A stretch of DNA of 64,000 nt, taken from NCBI GenBank assembly GCA_003996215.1, contig QJPP01005267.1, forward strand, positions 1 to 64,000, given 5' to 3'. This document shows positions 21,978 to 33,577 of the stretch, in pieces; position 1 is the first letter of the stretch; each line of letters starts with the position of its first letter. Position numbers and translations under genes: made by a program. This DNA comes from Jaltomata sinuosa. Its lineage: Eukaryota > Streptophyta > Magnoliopsida > Solanales > Solanaceae. The notes under the pieces are model-generated. The model made no database searches, was not told where the DNA came from, and was given only the letters and a program-made list of their open reading frames with translations.

Positions 21978-22422
21978 TTTGCATGCCCCCAGCCTACCCT
22001 TTAGACGTAAAACTGGACCTGGAACCACAAATGATCTCAAGCTAACCCTTGGCACTAGCATACCTTTAAATATAGGGAAAATACATACTGAGCAAAAGCT
22101 TAACTGAAAGTAATAAGCAACTTAATTTGATATAAATATAAGTCTAAAACTAAAAATCTGAATCAACAATGCTTAGCTATCTAACTATGTCTAAAAAGCC
22201 TCTAAATACTAATAAGATGAGTTGTTGGGACAATATCCCTAGCTAACTCTAAGTATTGAAAGAAAGTCATGAAATAAACTAAAAGCTCATAAAAAGGTAA
22301 GTGCTCGAATGATGAGGACTCACCAATTTGACTGGAAGTCCTACTTCTATCTAGCCACGAGTCTGAGAACCAATGCCTAAATCTACAATATGATAAGATA
22401 TAGCACAAAGAAGGTATGCAGC
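21978..22422 (-). repeat. 5' LTR of element E, first piece (U5 end side)
   Basis: It aligns with 11780-12213 of the 3' LTR. The sequence breaks at GTATGCAGC, where element D begins. The LTR continues at 44314-45841. The inner terminus (TTTGCATG) has decayed from the TGTCAC expected. The last five bases, GCAGC, are the left target duplication of D. Confidence 0.85.
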
Positions 22423-23908
22423 TGATAAGTCGGTAATCTACCTACTTATTGAGCCTATATTCATAAATTATTGCTATGTTTTGAATCGATTTAGAGATTC
22501 TTATGAACTTTATTGATGTCTATGTAGGTACTTTTGATAAAAGATGAAGAACAAGGATATGGACCTAAAAAGAGACAAAAAAAAGCTAAGTGTGAAGAGT
22601 TGAGAAAAGCTGGAGAATCTGCCATGGGATGCGGTGGCTGTGAGACATGCACAAGCTGAGCGGTGGTTCACACCTCCTCCGCACATGGTTACAAAAGTTG
22701 CTGAACATTCTGCTAAGGAATGCGGTTGTTATGCGATGCGCACAACCCATGGTCAAAATGCACCACCTTCACACGAAGCTCACTTATGTTGCTGAAGTCA
22801 CTGGATGATCTAAAGCATGTGTGCAAGGCGCACAATGCGATGCGTCACACATCGCTCGAAGGGCAAATTTGTCCTAATTTTATGTGATAAATTGGGAACA
22901 TATAAAAGGCCAATTAAGGCTCATTTTATACATACAATACTTCAAACCTGAGTCTTAGAGATAGTTTTCTTGCTTTGCAACAAATTGTCCACCTCCATTG
23001 AGAAGAGGGTTTCAATCCAAATTTCTTGGTTAACAATTTGTGTGCCTAATCTGATTCTAGAACTTGAGATTAAGCTATAATGGATGGGATTTTGATTTAC
23101 CCAAATGGTATTTCTTTTTCTCCTACTATGAGTGGCTAAATTCTCTTGTCTAGGGGTGTATTGATGATGGGTGTTTAGCTAATGGATGTGAAAGTTATTA
23201 ATTTATATCTATAATTGCTTATTTGATATGGGTCTAGTAATTCCACCAAGTTTTAATCATAAAATTGATGGTTGCAAACATTAGTTTACTTTACTTAACT
23301 ATGTGATTGCTTGAAAGAGGATTTCATGATTGTGGATGTGGAATTGCTAGTGGGTACTTGGGAATCCATCTAGATTTGAGGCTAGAAATAGCTCTTATCG
23401 TAGGAATCTCCCATTTAAGGGTCTAAGATAAAAATAGTGTGACCTCCCTAAGCATATGTTGGTTTATTGTTGATCAAACCAATGGTGTTCTACCCGAAAC
23501 CATTGGAAATGTGGATGTTGATCGAGAGATAAATATTCCACACCTATAACCAGCGGTACTTGTGTCAAATAGTGAGAATAGAAGTGAATTGGTAATCACC
23601 CTATCCCATAAGCAACGCCCCATTGGATGTGCATCCCTAGTCTTCTAAATCATTTGGTACACCCATCTTCACTTTTATTGCTTTTTGTTGAATTGTGTTA
23701 GTAGTGACAACTTTCCCAATTGCCCCCCATCTTTTTACCTTTTGTTTAAGTAATTACTCTCACCTTGAAATCAACTCGTACAAACTCTAGTTGGCTAAGT
23801 CAAGTCCCTTGGGTACGACCTCGACATCCGTTGGGATTATAAATTTTGTTTTGACTACGCGATTGTCATGGCCTCCCTAATTGGAGAGCACGATTTGAGC
23901 ATTTATCA
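22423..23908 (+). repeat. 5' LTR of element D (1486 bp)
   Basis: It has TG...CA ends. U3 (22620-22860) is dense in GC-rich words such as GCGATGCGCAC, GTGCGGTT and TCGCAC, then TATAAAAG at 22901-22908. It is very similar to the 3' LTR (42814-44313), with scattered substitutions and small indels. Confidence 0.88.
22901..22908 (+). promoter_or_regulatory. TATA box of element D 5' LTR
   Basis: TATAAAAG lies in GGGAACATATAAAAGGCC. The same context occurs in the 3' LTR, with TATAAAAG at 43309-43316. Confidence 0.65.
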
Positions 23909-23912
23909 AAAA

Positions 23913-23930
23913 TGGAATTGTTGTCGGGGA
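23913..23930 (+). promoter_or_regulatory. Primer-binding site of element D
   Basis: TGGAATTGTTGTCGGGGA begins four bases after the LTR. It keeps the tail of the tRNA-Asp-type site of F but differs in the CGCC core, either by decay or by use of a different tRNA. Confidence 0.65.
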
Positions 23931-24039
23931 GTTGAGGGTTAGCTAATTTTTTATTGTTGTTTTGAAGTCAACTTGAGAGTACATGTTTCTTTTAATTTTG
24001 TTTGTTGTTTGTGTTGTGATTAAGCAGGCTAGCCTATGA

Positions 24040-25380
24040 ATGAAATGACGACAACGAGAGTGTTGACAGCTTCATGGAAGACGATGAGGCTGAGCCTATG
24101 GTACAAGGGGGTATAGGTGCAATCCACCTACCCCCCACGGTAGGAAATGTTATCTTTCATGTGACAAGCACTATGCTCCACCTGATTTAGATGAAGGGCT
24201 TATTTGGTGAAGTTGCCCATGAAGATGCCAACCGGCATATTCAGAACTTCATGGAAATTTGCCAACCGTTCATCTTTCAACATATCTCCCAAGAGTCCAT
24301 TCGATTGCTCCTCTAACCTTTCTCCTTGACAGAGGAAGCCACAGCGTGGTTGGAAGAATTACCAAATGACTCTATCACATCTTGGGCCGAGTTGGTTGAG
24401 GAATTTACCTCGATATTCTTTCCTCCATCTTGAATGATGAAGTTAAGAGATGAGATTACCAACTTTAGGCAGCTCCCGGACAAGCCTCTTCATAAAGTTT
24501 GGCTAAGATTCAAAACGAAGCTTCTCCTGTGTCCAAATCATGAGTTGTGAAACAATGTGTTGCTGCAAAGCTTCTATCGATCATTGAACTCTATGAACAA
24601 ATCGGTGGCTGATAATCTTGGAGGTGGTACCTTCATGGACTTGGAGTTTCCCATAGCCTCGACTTTGTTGAAGCGAATGATGAAGAACAATCAAGCTTGG
24701 CATACAAGAGAAGCGGATGTGCCAACTTCGAGAATGCCCTCAACAATCTTAACAAATGAAATGAGAAAGAAAGATGAGGAGCGGGATGAATCTTGGGCAA
24801 AAATAATGACTCAAATTGATTTGATGGCTAAGAATGTGATGGGAGCTGGTGTTAAGAAGGTGAATGCAGTGAGTACACCGGATATTAAGCTGAATGATGT
24901 TAAGCTTATGACTGCGGTTGATGGTAGGCTATGCTTTGTGTCAGCGGATTCTCACCCCGGGTATTATCGCCCACGGGAGGAGAATCAAGGTTGGATTAGA
25001 GAAAAAGAGAGGGATGGCAATTGGCGTGACAGAGACAAGGATGGTGATTGTTTCAATCACCATAGTTCTAATCCTTACATCCCCCTAACCAAATCTGATT
25101 CTCTCTACCAACGGGGCACAAGTAACCCCGGCCAATTTAAGTTAAAGGACATGTTATCCTTGGTTCTTAAGAAGGTGGACTAACAAATTCAGAAGTAAGT
25201 GAGCTAAAGAGTGAGGTTTCAACACTTCACCAAACTGTGAGCTCCCACAGCATCTCGATCAAGCATTTTGAGGCCTAAATGACCAATCTATCAAGCCAAA
25301 TTAACCCTCAGATGAAAGGGATGTTGCCTAGCGACACCATCGCAAACCCCAAAAATGAGTAAGGATTGAGGTAGTATCAT
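24040..25380 (+). pseudogene. Element D: gag
   Basis: One forward frame can be followed from about 24044, with several in-frame stops. It has an acidic start (DDNESVDSFMEDDEAEP). The Retrotrans_gag region follows, with FSLTEEATAWLEELPNDS, WAELVEEFTSIFFP, LHKVWLRFKTKLL, FYRSLNSMNKSVADNLGGG and MKNNQAWHTREAD. A long hydrophilic linker then ends in LPSDTIANPKNE. The last open stretch (24557-25183) covers 208 codons. At least three of the stops sit where Gln or Arg is expected and fit C-to-T change. There is no zinc knuckle before the frame leads into the pol deletion. It would encode the particle protein if intact. Confidence 0.78.
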
Positions 25381-27179
25381 CATGCCGTGACGTTAAATTA
25401 AGCGCTGCTTAGGAGGCAACCCAAGTTTCTTTCTTTGTTTTTTATAGTTATCATTTGTTATTTCTGATGTTTTTTAGGGAATGCATGGAATGGAGAACTC
25501 GATAAGGGTAAGAAAGGTAAAAAGGTGCCATGTGATGGACTGTGCGGACCGCATAAGCAATTGTGCATGTCACACAGCCAATCTCACACCAAGATGGCCT
25601 AAAGGAAATTTAAAAAATAGAGGTGACGTGTGCTGGGCCGTGCGGAACACACATACCAAAGTGCGCATCGCAACTCCATCGCACGAGGAAACAGATGCTT
25701 GGGAAAAAATCAGGGGAGAAAAAGGGGTATGTGCGATACATCATGCGGTCTGCACCTTGCCTGGTGCGAATCGCATGTTGCGGTGCACAGGAGGTTATTT
25801 TGAGTTTTAAATTAACCTAACCCATTGACCGACCCGACCCATAGATGACCCGGCCGACTCTTCTTCTTCTTTTTCTTTTAAAACTTCCTCTTCTCTTCTT
25901 TTTCCACCATCTTTCTCCACAACTCTAAAACTTCTCTCCCTAAATCCCTCAAACTCCCACAAAAATCTTCTCCTCTTCTCACCCAATCTTCTCCACCACT
26001 TCTCCACCATCGCCGATGTCATTCTCCAGGAGGTCTTGTGGTTCACCATTGTTGGAAGTTCAAAAAGCTTTGATTTTTGCTCTTCCTTTCATTATCTTCA
26101 CTTGTGGTAAGTTCCTTGACGTTAAATAGTTATTTTTATGATGGTTGGGAATTCATATTGTGAAGCATGCTTAGTAGATTGGCCATGTTGATTTTAGGTG
26201 AGATCCGAAAATTTTGGGTCCCTAATTTTGAGTTGTAATGATGAATTCTCTTAGTGTCAACTTGGTAGATTGTAAATCTTGGCTATGCATGTTGATTGGT
26301 AGTAATGTTTAGCCTTAAAATCTGTGTTGGGGTGAAGTCAGAGTAACTCACTCATGACTAGTGCTTGATTTGGCCTGATGATAGATTGTGTGATGTCATT
26401 CTTAAGGGCAAGTCATCATTAGTCACGAGGTTTGGATTGATAGTTGATTATTGAGGTTAAATGTCATTGAGTGTATGCCCATGATCTTTGTTGAAAATCT
26501 AGTTGGGTTATATGATTTTGTGCGGGGAGGAGGTTAATTGTTGAAATGCTTATTGGTGCCCATTGTTGCATGGAGGGCTTGATGTTCCCGATGATAGATG
26601 GGGTAACTTCCATCTTAAGGGAAGTCGTTGAGTCCTTTCTTGTTGGGTTTGTGTTAATGGAAATTCGGAGAAGTCTGAGTACCCAAAAGTTATGGTCATG
26701 AATCCCCCTTGCCCCCCTTTGTTATTGTGAATTTGGTTGTGTGTGGTGCTAAGTGCCGAAGCATATCTTGCTCTATGGATCATATGTGTAACTTATAAGA
26801 ACACAAGGAACCAAAAATTCCAATTGTGCCTTTGTGTGTTTCACATACGATGCATAGATCTTGATGTGTGGGTCGCACAAGGTATCGCACCAAGTTGAAA
26901 AGAATGAGCAGATCACTGATTTGAGGGCCGACGCATGGTGCGCATGCACTCCTCATAATGTGAATCGCACCAGCATTGCACCTCAGTTAAAAAAATTCCT
27001 GAAGGTTCTGTTGGCTTGTGCGACAGCATATGCGACGCACACTCCTCCTGGTGCATTTTGCATATGGTCCGCATAAGACAATAGTAACCTACTTTGTTTT
27101 TCTAATCCATTCCATTCCATCTTTTGTAGTTGCTAACTTCTTTCTAGGCTTTGTTTATGTTTCTTGGATCATAATCTGT
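25381..27179 (+). other. Element D: pol deletion scar and non-coding region before the 3' ORF
   Basis: At about 25375-25385 the gag tail meets 'tgccgtgacgttaaat', 'gcgctgcttaggaggcaac', the phrase that in these elements lies just after the end of pol. The rest has two clusters of GCGCAC/TGCGGTC words (25525-25790 and 26835-27070) like those in the LTR U3. Between them, a pyrimidine-rich run (about 25860-26000) resembles a transcript leader. No convincing protein is seen; the open frames at 25481-25820 run through the word cluster. Confidence 0.6.
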
Positions 27180-28430
27180 ATGAGCAGAATATGTCGTCTA
27201 GCTGGAAATCAAACAAGGCTCCGCTTTGGGGTAGAGGGCATGAGAGCCTACTACACTCAGTACAAAAATAGAACTTTCAATATGGAGCAAAGCTTTAACT
27301 TAGGGAAAGTTGGGGATGAGCTACACAACATGCACAATTAGTTTGCTATTAGGGAGTGGCAGCCATTCCAAGATGTGCCTGGGGCATATTATGAAGAGAT
27401 AGTCTGGGAATTCTTTGCGGCTTATCAAGCCATACAGGATTCAAAAGGCTATAAAAGACCCAAGGACAGATTCCCTAATCTAGATGTTGTCATTGTCAGG
27501 GGCAAGAAAGTGTATGTCACCCCCACTGCCATCAATGTTGTATATTGGGGACACCCAACTGATCCCACACCGGAACTCATGGATAGATTGACGGCTAAAC
27601 CAAAGCCATATAAGGAATAAGCCCCTACCATTACTTTGGGCACCCCTATATGGCCTACCATGAGAGGAGATATCCTGAGGAGGTCATTGGTCTTTAAGGT
27701 GAGGCTTTGGTATGATCTAGTTCAGAACCATCTTCTCCCCTCTCAGAATGACCAAAAGATAACTCAAGAGGGTGTCATTCTAATCGAGGCCATCATGACG
27801 GGGGAATATGTAAACTTCGGAGAGGTGGCGGCAATGGTGATACGAAGGAAGGCCCATCACGGAAATGATTCCTTTCCTTTTCCGGTTTTGATCACCAAGC
27901 TGTGTTCTAAGGCTGATGTTCCTGTTCTTCCTTATGATAAGTTCACTCATTCCATCGGGGTCATTGATCTTGACAAAAAGACAGATAGAGGTGCCCTAAG
28001 ATTCAAGAAGCAAAGGACTGAACAGATGAGTGATCTTGACAGTGATGAGCTTGGTGCTAGCGTGGGTGCTTCATTTCTATATCGGGACACTTTCGAGGCA
28101 TGACCACATGCTACCACAGCCTCTATGACCAAGAGTGGGCTGCAGGATATGGTGGACAAAACTCATAATCATGAGAAACAGCTAGCCGACTTAGCCGCAA
28201 AACTGCCTAGAATGATCAATAGAGCAGTCAAGAATGCAGTAAAGGTGGTGGTAGAGAGCTTGAACACATTGTGCAAGCGGGTTGATGTCATGGAGGGGGC
28301 TATCTCAAAACTTCAAAAGGATGTCAACAAAGCCAAAGGCAAAGGCCCGGTAGAGCATGAAGATTTGACCATATTGACTACACCTCAGAAGATTCCCGGT
28401 CCCTTGGATGGCCTATTTGCCGCTTATACG
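27180..28430 (+). pseudogene. Element D: 3' ORF, 'putative plant transposon protein' family, first part
   Basis: A single forward frame from ATG 27180 runs to the element C insertion with only three stops (near 27340, 27618 and 28102), each explicable as a changed Gln or Arg codon. Landmarks: an N-terminal segment with EQSFNLGKV, REWQPFQDVPGAYYEEIVWE and FFAAYQAIQD; a central WGHPTDPTP; then LVFKVRLWYDLVQNHLLPSQ and ILIEAIMTGEYVNFGEV; and a C-terminal coiled-coil-like part (KQLADLAAKL, VVESLNTLCKRVDVMEGAI). This matches the extra ORF placed after pol in Athila/Tat elements. Its function is unknown; a nucleic-acid or envelope-like role has only been suggested. The frame resumes at 40533 and ends in an acidic tail. 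Confidence 0.65.
28426..28430. repeat. Target-site duplication of element C, left copy (ATACG)
   Basis: The right copy at 40528-40532 reads ATATG. The single difference is a C-to-T change in a CpG, the expected decay of a methylated site. Confidence 0.8.
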
Positions 28431-30662
28431 TGTAACACCCCGTACACGTATCCACCTATCTAAGTTAGAAACTTTAGAAATTTCCCATGATTCAGGGTCT
28501 ACGAGTCCAACCACGAGTCATGGTTGAAACCACGGTTCGTGAAAGGCACTAGTGAAATCAAGGATGCAAACTGTCAGGATCCACGGGTCCAATCTACGGT
28601 CCATGGTTTGAATCATGGATCCGTCCTGTTGACTCGTGGAATGTCTTCAGAGGGATGACATTTCCCAAATTCCCTTCAGGAACTATGAGTCAAGTCTATG
28701 ACTCGTCATTCAAATGATGAGCCATAGTCTTGAGTCGTGGTTTGACCGAGTCAGCCTAGCAACCTGAGTTCTACGACTCCATTTGATGAATCGTGATCCA
28801 TTCTATGGGTCTGTCCTGTTGACCCATAAAAATGGATCTGCAGCCCAATTTTCCATCCTAAGTTCTACGAATGGCAAACGATGACTCGTCGTTCAGATCA
28901 CGACTCGTAGACTGAGTCATGGTCACTATAAGTTGACCATTTTCCATTTTTCCCCATTTAATACCAAGGTTATTTTGGTCATTTCCCACCCTATTATGTA
29001 TTAAATGAAGTCGGTTTGACTACTTTTAGAAGGATTTTCACCCATATTACCCTAAGTTCATCCTAAGTTCTTCATTATCCTCCCAAGAAGGAAAATCCCT
29101 CTTCAAGCTCAAGTCTCCAAGCTCCAAGTCAAGTCTCCAAATCTTTTCCATTGGAGTGGGTAATCTTCATCTAAGTATGTGAGTCTTTAGCAATGGGTTT
29201 CTTCCACCCTTGTGCCTAAAATCCCCAACTCATGAATTTGAATTATGAAGTTATGAAACTAGGGTTTTGAACCAAAATTGGGGAACGTTTATAAAAATTA
29301 GTTTCTATATTTAAACTCATGCTTTCTTATTGATTATTCATGATTTGATTATGAATCTTTCATTGATTTTGAAAGCCCAAGCATAAAAGTGGATTTCTAG
29401 CATGAACCCATGAATTTACATGTTTTCAAGAGGAAATTAGCATAATTAGCTATCATGGCACTTATGAACTTATGAAATTGCATGTATGATTCTTCAAGTA
29501 TGAATTTGGTATGAAAAGCATGTTTTGAGCTATGGCTAAGCTAAGCCTTCAGATTATGACTTTGAATTGCATAGCATCAAATATGTCTTTTGCTTTTCAA
29601 AATAGCTTTCGCATTAGATATGTCATTGGTTTTTACTTAGCTTTGGCATCAGATATGTCATTGGTTTTACTTAGCTTTGGCATCAGATATGTCATTGGTT
29701 TTACTTATCTTTGGCATCAGATATGTCATTGGTTTTTACTTAGCTTTGGCATCAGATATATCATTGGTTTTGAACAGCTTTGGCATCAGATAGGTCATTA
29801 GTATTATATGAGCTATATGTTTCTGGGAGTATTATTAGCATCGAGTTGGACGGGTGAGAGTACCCATGAGTCTCAGAACTACATTGCCTCCGTAGGTTAA
29901 GTCCCGTGCTGGGCATCACTTTTAGGTGATCACATTACAGTCATGCCTTTGTACCCCTGGCAAGGTATATTAGGTCCTCTCGATGGGGCTTATACATTGG
30001 ATTACATGTAGCTCACATGGTCTATGTCGGTTATAGAACCTGCCACAGAAACAGTTTATGATTAAAGTTCCATTTGACTCTAAATCAGATTTCAGACTTA
30101 TTACTTATGATTATGCTTCGGCTTATAATATTTTAGAGTCATTGCATTCAGTTATTCTTTAAAAGCATGATTTCAGTTATTCAAGTATACTTAGCATGTT
30201 TTCACCATGTTCATGCATTGCTCACATACTTAGTACATTCCATAGTACTAAAGCAGATTGCACTGCATCCTTTTATGATGCAGACTCAGGTGTTCCTACT
30301 CAGATCCGTGGCTAGAGATTTGGTCACTCCTACTTAGCTATTGGTGAGTCCTCATAGTACGAGGGCTAGGCTCCACCTAAGTTTTATGTCTTCTTTATTT
30401 TCATATGTTCGAGTTAGTTGGGGGTGTTGTCCCAACAACTCTCTATGATAGTATTAAAGGCTTTTCATACATAGATCTTATGAGAAGATTTCTGAGTTGT
30501 ACTTCGTAATTGACTTCTATTTATGATATTCTGAGTTTCTATCTTAGATTACTTCCGCTTATCTTTTGTTATGCTTGAGAATATTATGACCAAGGGTTAG
30601 CTTAGGATCCTTGTGATCCCAAGTCCAGTGTTACATCTAGGGGGTAATCTCGAAGCGTGACA
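28431..30662 (+). repeat. 5' LTR of element C (2232 bp)
   Basis: It starts TGTAACACCC and ends GCGTGACA. U3 (28495-28920) is packed with ACGAGTC/GACTCGT and CCACGG words. It has a segment of about 60 bp after position 60 that the 3' LTR lacks, and one more copy of a 34-bp repeat than the 3' LTR. Confidence 0.9.
29606..29811 (+). repeat. 34-35-bp tandem repeat, six units, in the 5' LTR of C
   Basis: Units start CTTTGGCATCAGATATGTCA-like at about 29606, 29641, 29675, 29709, 29744 and 29778. The 3' LTR has five units (about 39499-39665). The open frame 29532-29801 is a product of the repeat. Confidence 0.85.
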
Positions 30663-30665
30663 AAC

Positions 30666-30679
30666 TTGGTATCAGAGCC
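30666..30679 (+). promoter_or_regulatory. Primer-binding site of element C (initiator tRNA-Met type)
   Basis: TTGGTATCAGAGCC begins three bases after the LTR. This is the usual plant Ty3/gypsy chromovirus and Ty1/copia primer site, complementary to the 3' end of initiator tRNA-Met. Confidence 0.88.
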
Positions 30680-30874
30680 TCAGGTTCAAGAGTCCTAGAA
30701 TGTCTGAAAGACGCATTGAGTAGAGTCTCTTTCATGGGTGTGAAGCGCGCCACACATATGAAAGGGGAGCTATGAGGTGTATTAGAAAAGAAACTTCACT
30801 TTTTTCATGATCACATCATGCGATAGAGCTGAAGTCTAATAATCCTATAATCTTTATCTTATGCATTTCATATT

Positions 30875-32053
30875 ATGCCTCCTCGACGTGCTATGCCTCC
30901 CCGAGCCGCTCAAAATGCCGCTCCTCAAGTTTCAATTCCTGATGTCATGAATGATGAGTTTAGGATTGTTATTCACCTACTAGCTCAGACTTTGGCAAAT
31001 CAACAGGCTCCTGCCCCCGCTCATCCTCAAGGTGGGGTAGCAGCCTGAGTTCGTGACTTCATCCGTATGAACCAATCGGAGTTTTGGGGTTCGAAAGTGG
31101 GAGAGGATCCACTCAACTTTGTTGATGAAGTAAAGAAGATCTTTGAGGTTATGCAAGTAGCGGGTGTTGATTGTGTGGAACTTGCATCCTATCAACTCAA
31201 GGATGTGGATCATATTTGTTTCACGCAATAAAAGGAGGCTAGGGTGAGGGATGCGATCCCCACGACTTGGGAGTTTTTTGAGGGAGCCTTTCTTGATAGG
31301 TTATTTCCCTGTGAGTTGAGGCAAGCAAAAGTGGAGGAATTTATGAACTTGAGATAAGGTTCGATGTCGATGCAAGAGTATAGTTTGAAGTTCACTCAGT
31401 TGTCTAGATATGCTCCCTCCATGGTAGCAGACCCGCATGATCAAATGAGCAAATTCATCTATGGTGTTTTGGATATGGTGAAGAAGGAGTGTAGGTCTAC
31501 TTTATTATTGAGTGACATGAACATCTCTCGACTCATGACTCATACCCATCAGATTGAGGGCGATAAGCTTAGGGAGATAGCTAGAGAGAACAAGAGAGGT
31601 AGATCCGAGGGATCGGGTTTTAGCCATCAGAGGTCTGGTGGTGGACATCGCTCATCTTTCCAGAAGAAGTCTTCAGGCCCTATTCACTCTTCTGCTAGTG
31701 CTCCTTCTCAGGCCTCCAGGCCCCGCCATGATCAGTTCGGTAGAGGTGCAGGCTCTTATTCTCAGGGTGGTGGTGCAAAGGGGTCTTCTTTCCCTCCTTA
31801 TACCAGGTGTGGCAAGAATCATCCCGGTGAGTGTCTAGCCGATAGGGAGGGTTGATTTGGTTGTGGTCAGTCTGGGCATCATACTAAGGATTGTCCTTCA
31901 GCTAGGAAGGGACAGAGAGGTAGGAATCAGCCTACCTCAGCAGCTTCAGGAGGTAGACCAGCCCCTCAGGGCGCAGCTTCTAGTTCTGGTGGTCAGCGCC
32001 AGAACCGTTTCTATGCTATATCCTCTCGATAGGATCAGGAGAGTTCTCCCGAC
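30875..32053 (+). pseudogene. Element C: gag with zinc knuckle
   Basis: The frame opens at ATG 30875 (MPPRRAMPPRAAQNAA). It has the gag core (EFWGSKVGEDPLNFVDEV, FEVMQVAGVDCVELASYQL, WEFFEGAFLDRLFP, EYSLKFTQLSRYAPSM, FIYGVLDMVKKECRS) and a Ser/Gly/Gln-rich tail leading to the nucleocapsid knuckle FGCGQSGHHTKDC. In-frame stops occur near 31046, 31228, 31355, 31853 and 32031. Most fit C-to-T loss of Arg or Gln codons. The stop at 31853 replaces the first Cys of the knuckle. Protease follows in the same frame, as in a fused gag-pol. The last open part spans 31364-31855. Confidence 0.85.
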
Positions 32054-32292
32054 GTGGTTACCGGTATGTTGAAAGTCTTTTCTCATGATATGTATGCTTT
32101 GTTGGACCCTGGTGCCTCTTTGTCTTTTTTAACCCCTTATGTTGCTTGTAAGTTCGAGATTGGTCCTGAAATGCTTTTAGAACCCTTTCATGTTTCTACT
32201 CCTATTTGTGAGTTAGTCCTAGCCGAAAGAGTCTACCAAAATTTCCCTATCTCAGTCCTTCATAGATTATCACTTCAGCGGATTTAGTAGAG
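32054..32292 (+). pseudogene. Element C: aspartic protease
   Basis: The frame continues from gag: MYALLDPGASLSFLTPYVAC is the retropepsin active-site region, with D-P-G-A where most families have D-S/T-G-A. Element E shows the same D-P-G, so this looks like a lineage feature rather than decay. ICELVLAERVYQNFPISVL follows. Near 32275 the frame is lost, and reading resumes one frame over at about 32293 with EMTDFDVILGMDWL, the C-terminal protease motif (ILGMDWL). The protease would process Gag-Pol. Confidence 0.82.
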
Positions 32293-32875
32293 TTGGAGAT
32301 GACTGACTTTGATGTTATCCTTGGTATGGATTGGTTGTATGCATGTTATGCCTCAGTTGATTGCCGCACTCGTGTGGTTAGTTTCAAGTTTCCTCATGAA
32401 CCTGTCCTAAAATGGCAAGGTAGTCCCTCTTCTTCGAAGGGTCATTTCATATCTTATCTTAAGGCTAGGAAGATGATTTCTAAGGGTTATGTCTATCATA
32501 TAGTTTGGGTTATGGACACGGAGTTCGAGACCTCGACTATAAAGTTTGTTCCTGTTGTGAACGAATTTCTAGAAGTGTTTCCCGATGATTTGCCCGGAGT
32601 CCCTCCCAAACGGGAAATTGACTTTGGGATAGATTTTCTTCCGGATACGAATTCTATCTCTATTCCTCCCTATAGAATGGCCCCGCGGAACTCAAGGAGT
32701 TGAAAGATCAACTGAAAGACTTGCTTGCTAAGGGTTTCATCGGACCTAGTATTTCTCATTGGGGTGCCCTAGTTTTTTTTGTTCGGAAAAAGGATGGATC
32801 TCTTAGAATGTGTATTGATTACCGCCAAATGAACAAGGTCACAATCAAGAATAAGTATCCCATTCATAGGATTGA
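32293..32875 (+). pseudogene. Element C: reverse transcriptase, N-terminal part
   Basis: It opens with the end of protease (EMTDFDVILGMDWLYACYAS) and the linker VVNEFLEVFPDDLPGVPP, EIDFGIDFLPDTNSISIPPY. A one-base deletion near 32688 (in the MAPAEL-type motif) shifts the frame. The RT fingers then continue at 32700: KDQLKDLLAKGFIGPSISHW, LVFFVRKKDGSLRMCIDYRQ, NKVTIKNKYPIHRID. There solo LTR K interrupts. The reading is resumed at 35586-35590 (the duplicated ATTGA) with DDLFDQLQGASFFSKIDLRS. RT copies element RNA into DNA. Confidence 0.88.
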
Positions 32876-33277
32876 TGTAACATCCCAAAAATTCTAAGCT
32901 AAGATCCAGACCGTTTTCATATGTTGTTAGATCCGAACCAGATGATTTCAAATGGTAAATAGGTGTTGAGATCAATACTTATGTGTGGGAAGTGTATTAG
33001 ATATGAATTAAGTTCATAAAGAACCTCTAGCTCAAAGTTGAGTTGAAAGCTTTCTTACCGATTGAATTTTAGTGTAAGATTATTCAAAGGTCAACTTCAA
33101 ACGATCATAACTCTAATAATATAAAGAGTTAGGTGTTCTATGAACCACCAAATTAAAGGTCTTCGAGTTTTCTTTTCAACGCCACTGACTGCGTGTTATT
33201 CCGAGTCTGGAGTAAAAAGTTATGATCCGTTTACCAAGAAAACGTCTGTCTGACCAGAAGTCCGGCGAATTTTGCAA

Positions 33278-33530
33278 GTTAAAACGGAAGGGGCAACGGT
33301 CCATTTTCTGGGAAAACGATCCATTTTCCCAACCATTTTCAGGACCAAAAATCCCAGAATTTCAAAAGTTAAAATGGAAGGGACAACGGTCTGTTTTTTG
33401 GGAAAATGATCCGTTTTCCCAACCGTTTTCAGGACCAGAAACCCCGTAATTTCAAGGAGTTTAAATGCTCCAGGAAACGGTCCATTTTCTTGGAAAATGG
33501 TCCATTTTGGCGTTCGTTTCTGACGCATTT
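33278..33530 (+). repeat. 90-bp tandem repeat in the U3 of solo LTR K
   Basis: Two full units (33278-33367 and 33368-33457) and a third, diverged part carry AACGGTCCATTTT/GGGAAAATGATCC words in direct and inverted order. Because 90 is divisible by 3, open frames appear on both strands (33220-33528), none with a known domain. Confidence 0.8.
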
Positions 33531-33569
33531 TCCATTCTTAGACCAACTCAAATTTTATTTTATGTTGCC

Positions 33570-33577
33570 TATAAATA
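33570..33577 (+). promoter_or_regulatory. TATA box of solo LTR K
   Basis: TATAAATA in GCCTATAAATAGGAC follows the 90-bp array, the same order of parts as in LTRs A and F. Confidence 0.6.

Noticed and set aside
25481..25820. 109-codon Cys-rich frame that might be a small secreted protein
   Set aside because: The Cys and His come from GCGCAC/TGTGC words shared with the LTR U3. There is no signal peptide and no regular Cys spacing.
29532..29801. 89-codon hydrophobic frame in LTR C that could look like a membrane protein
   Set aside because: It is made of the 34-bp tandem repeat read through. The 3' LTR copy does not keep it.
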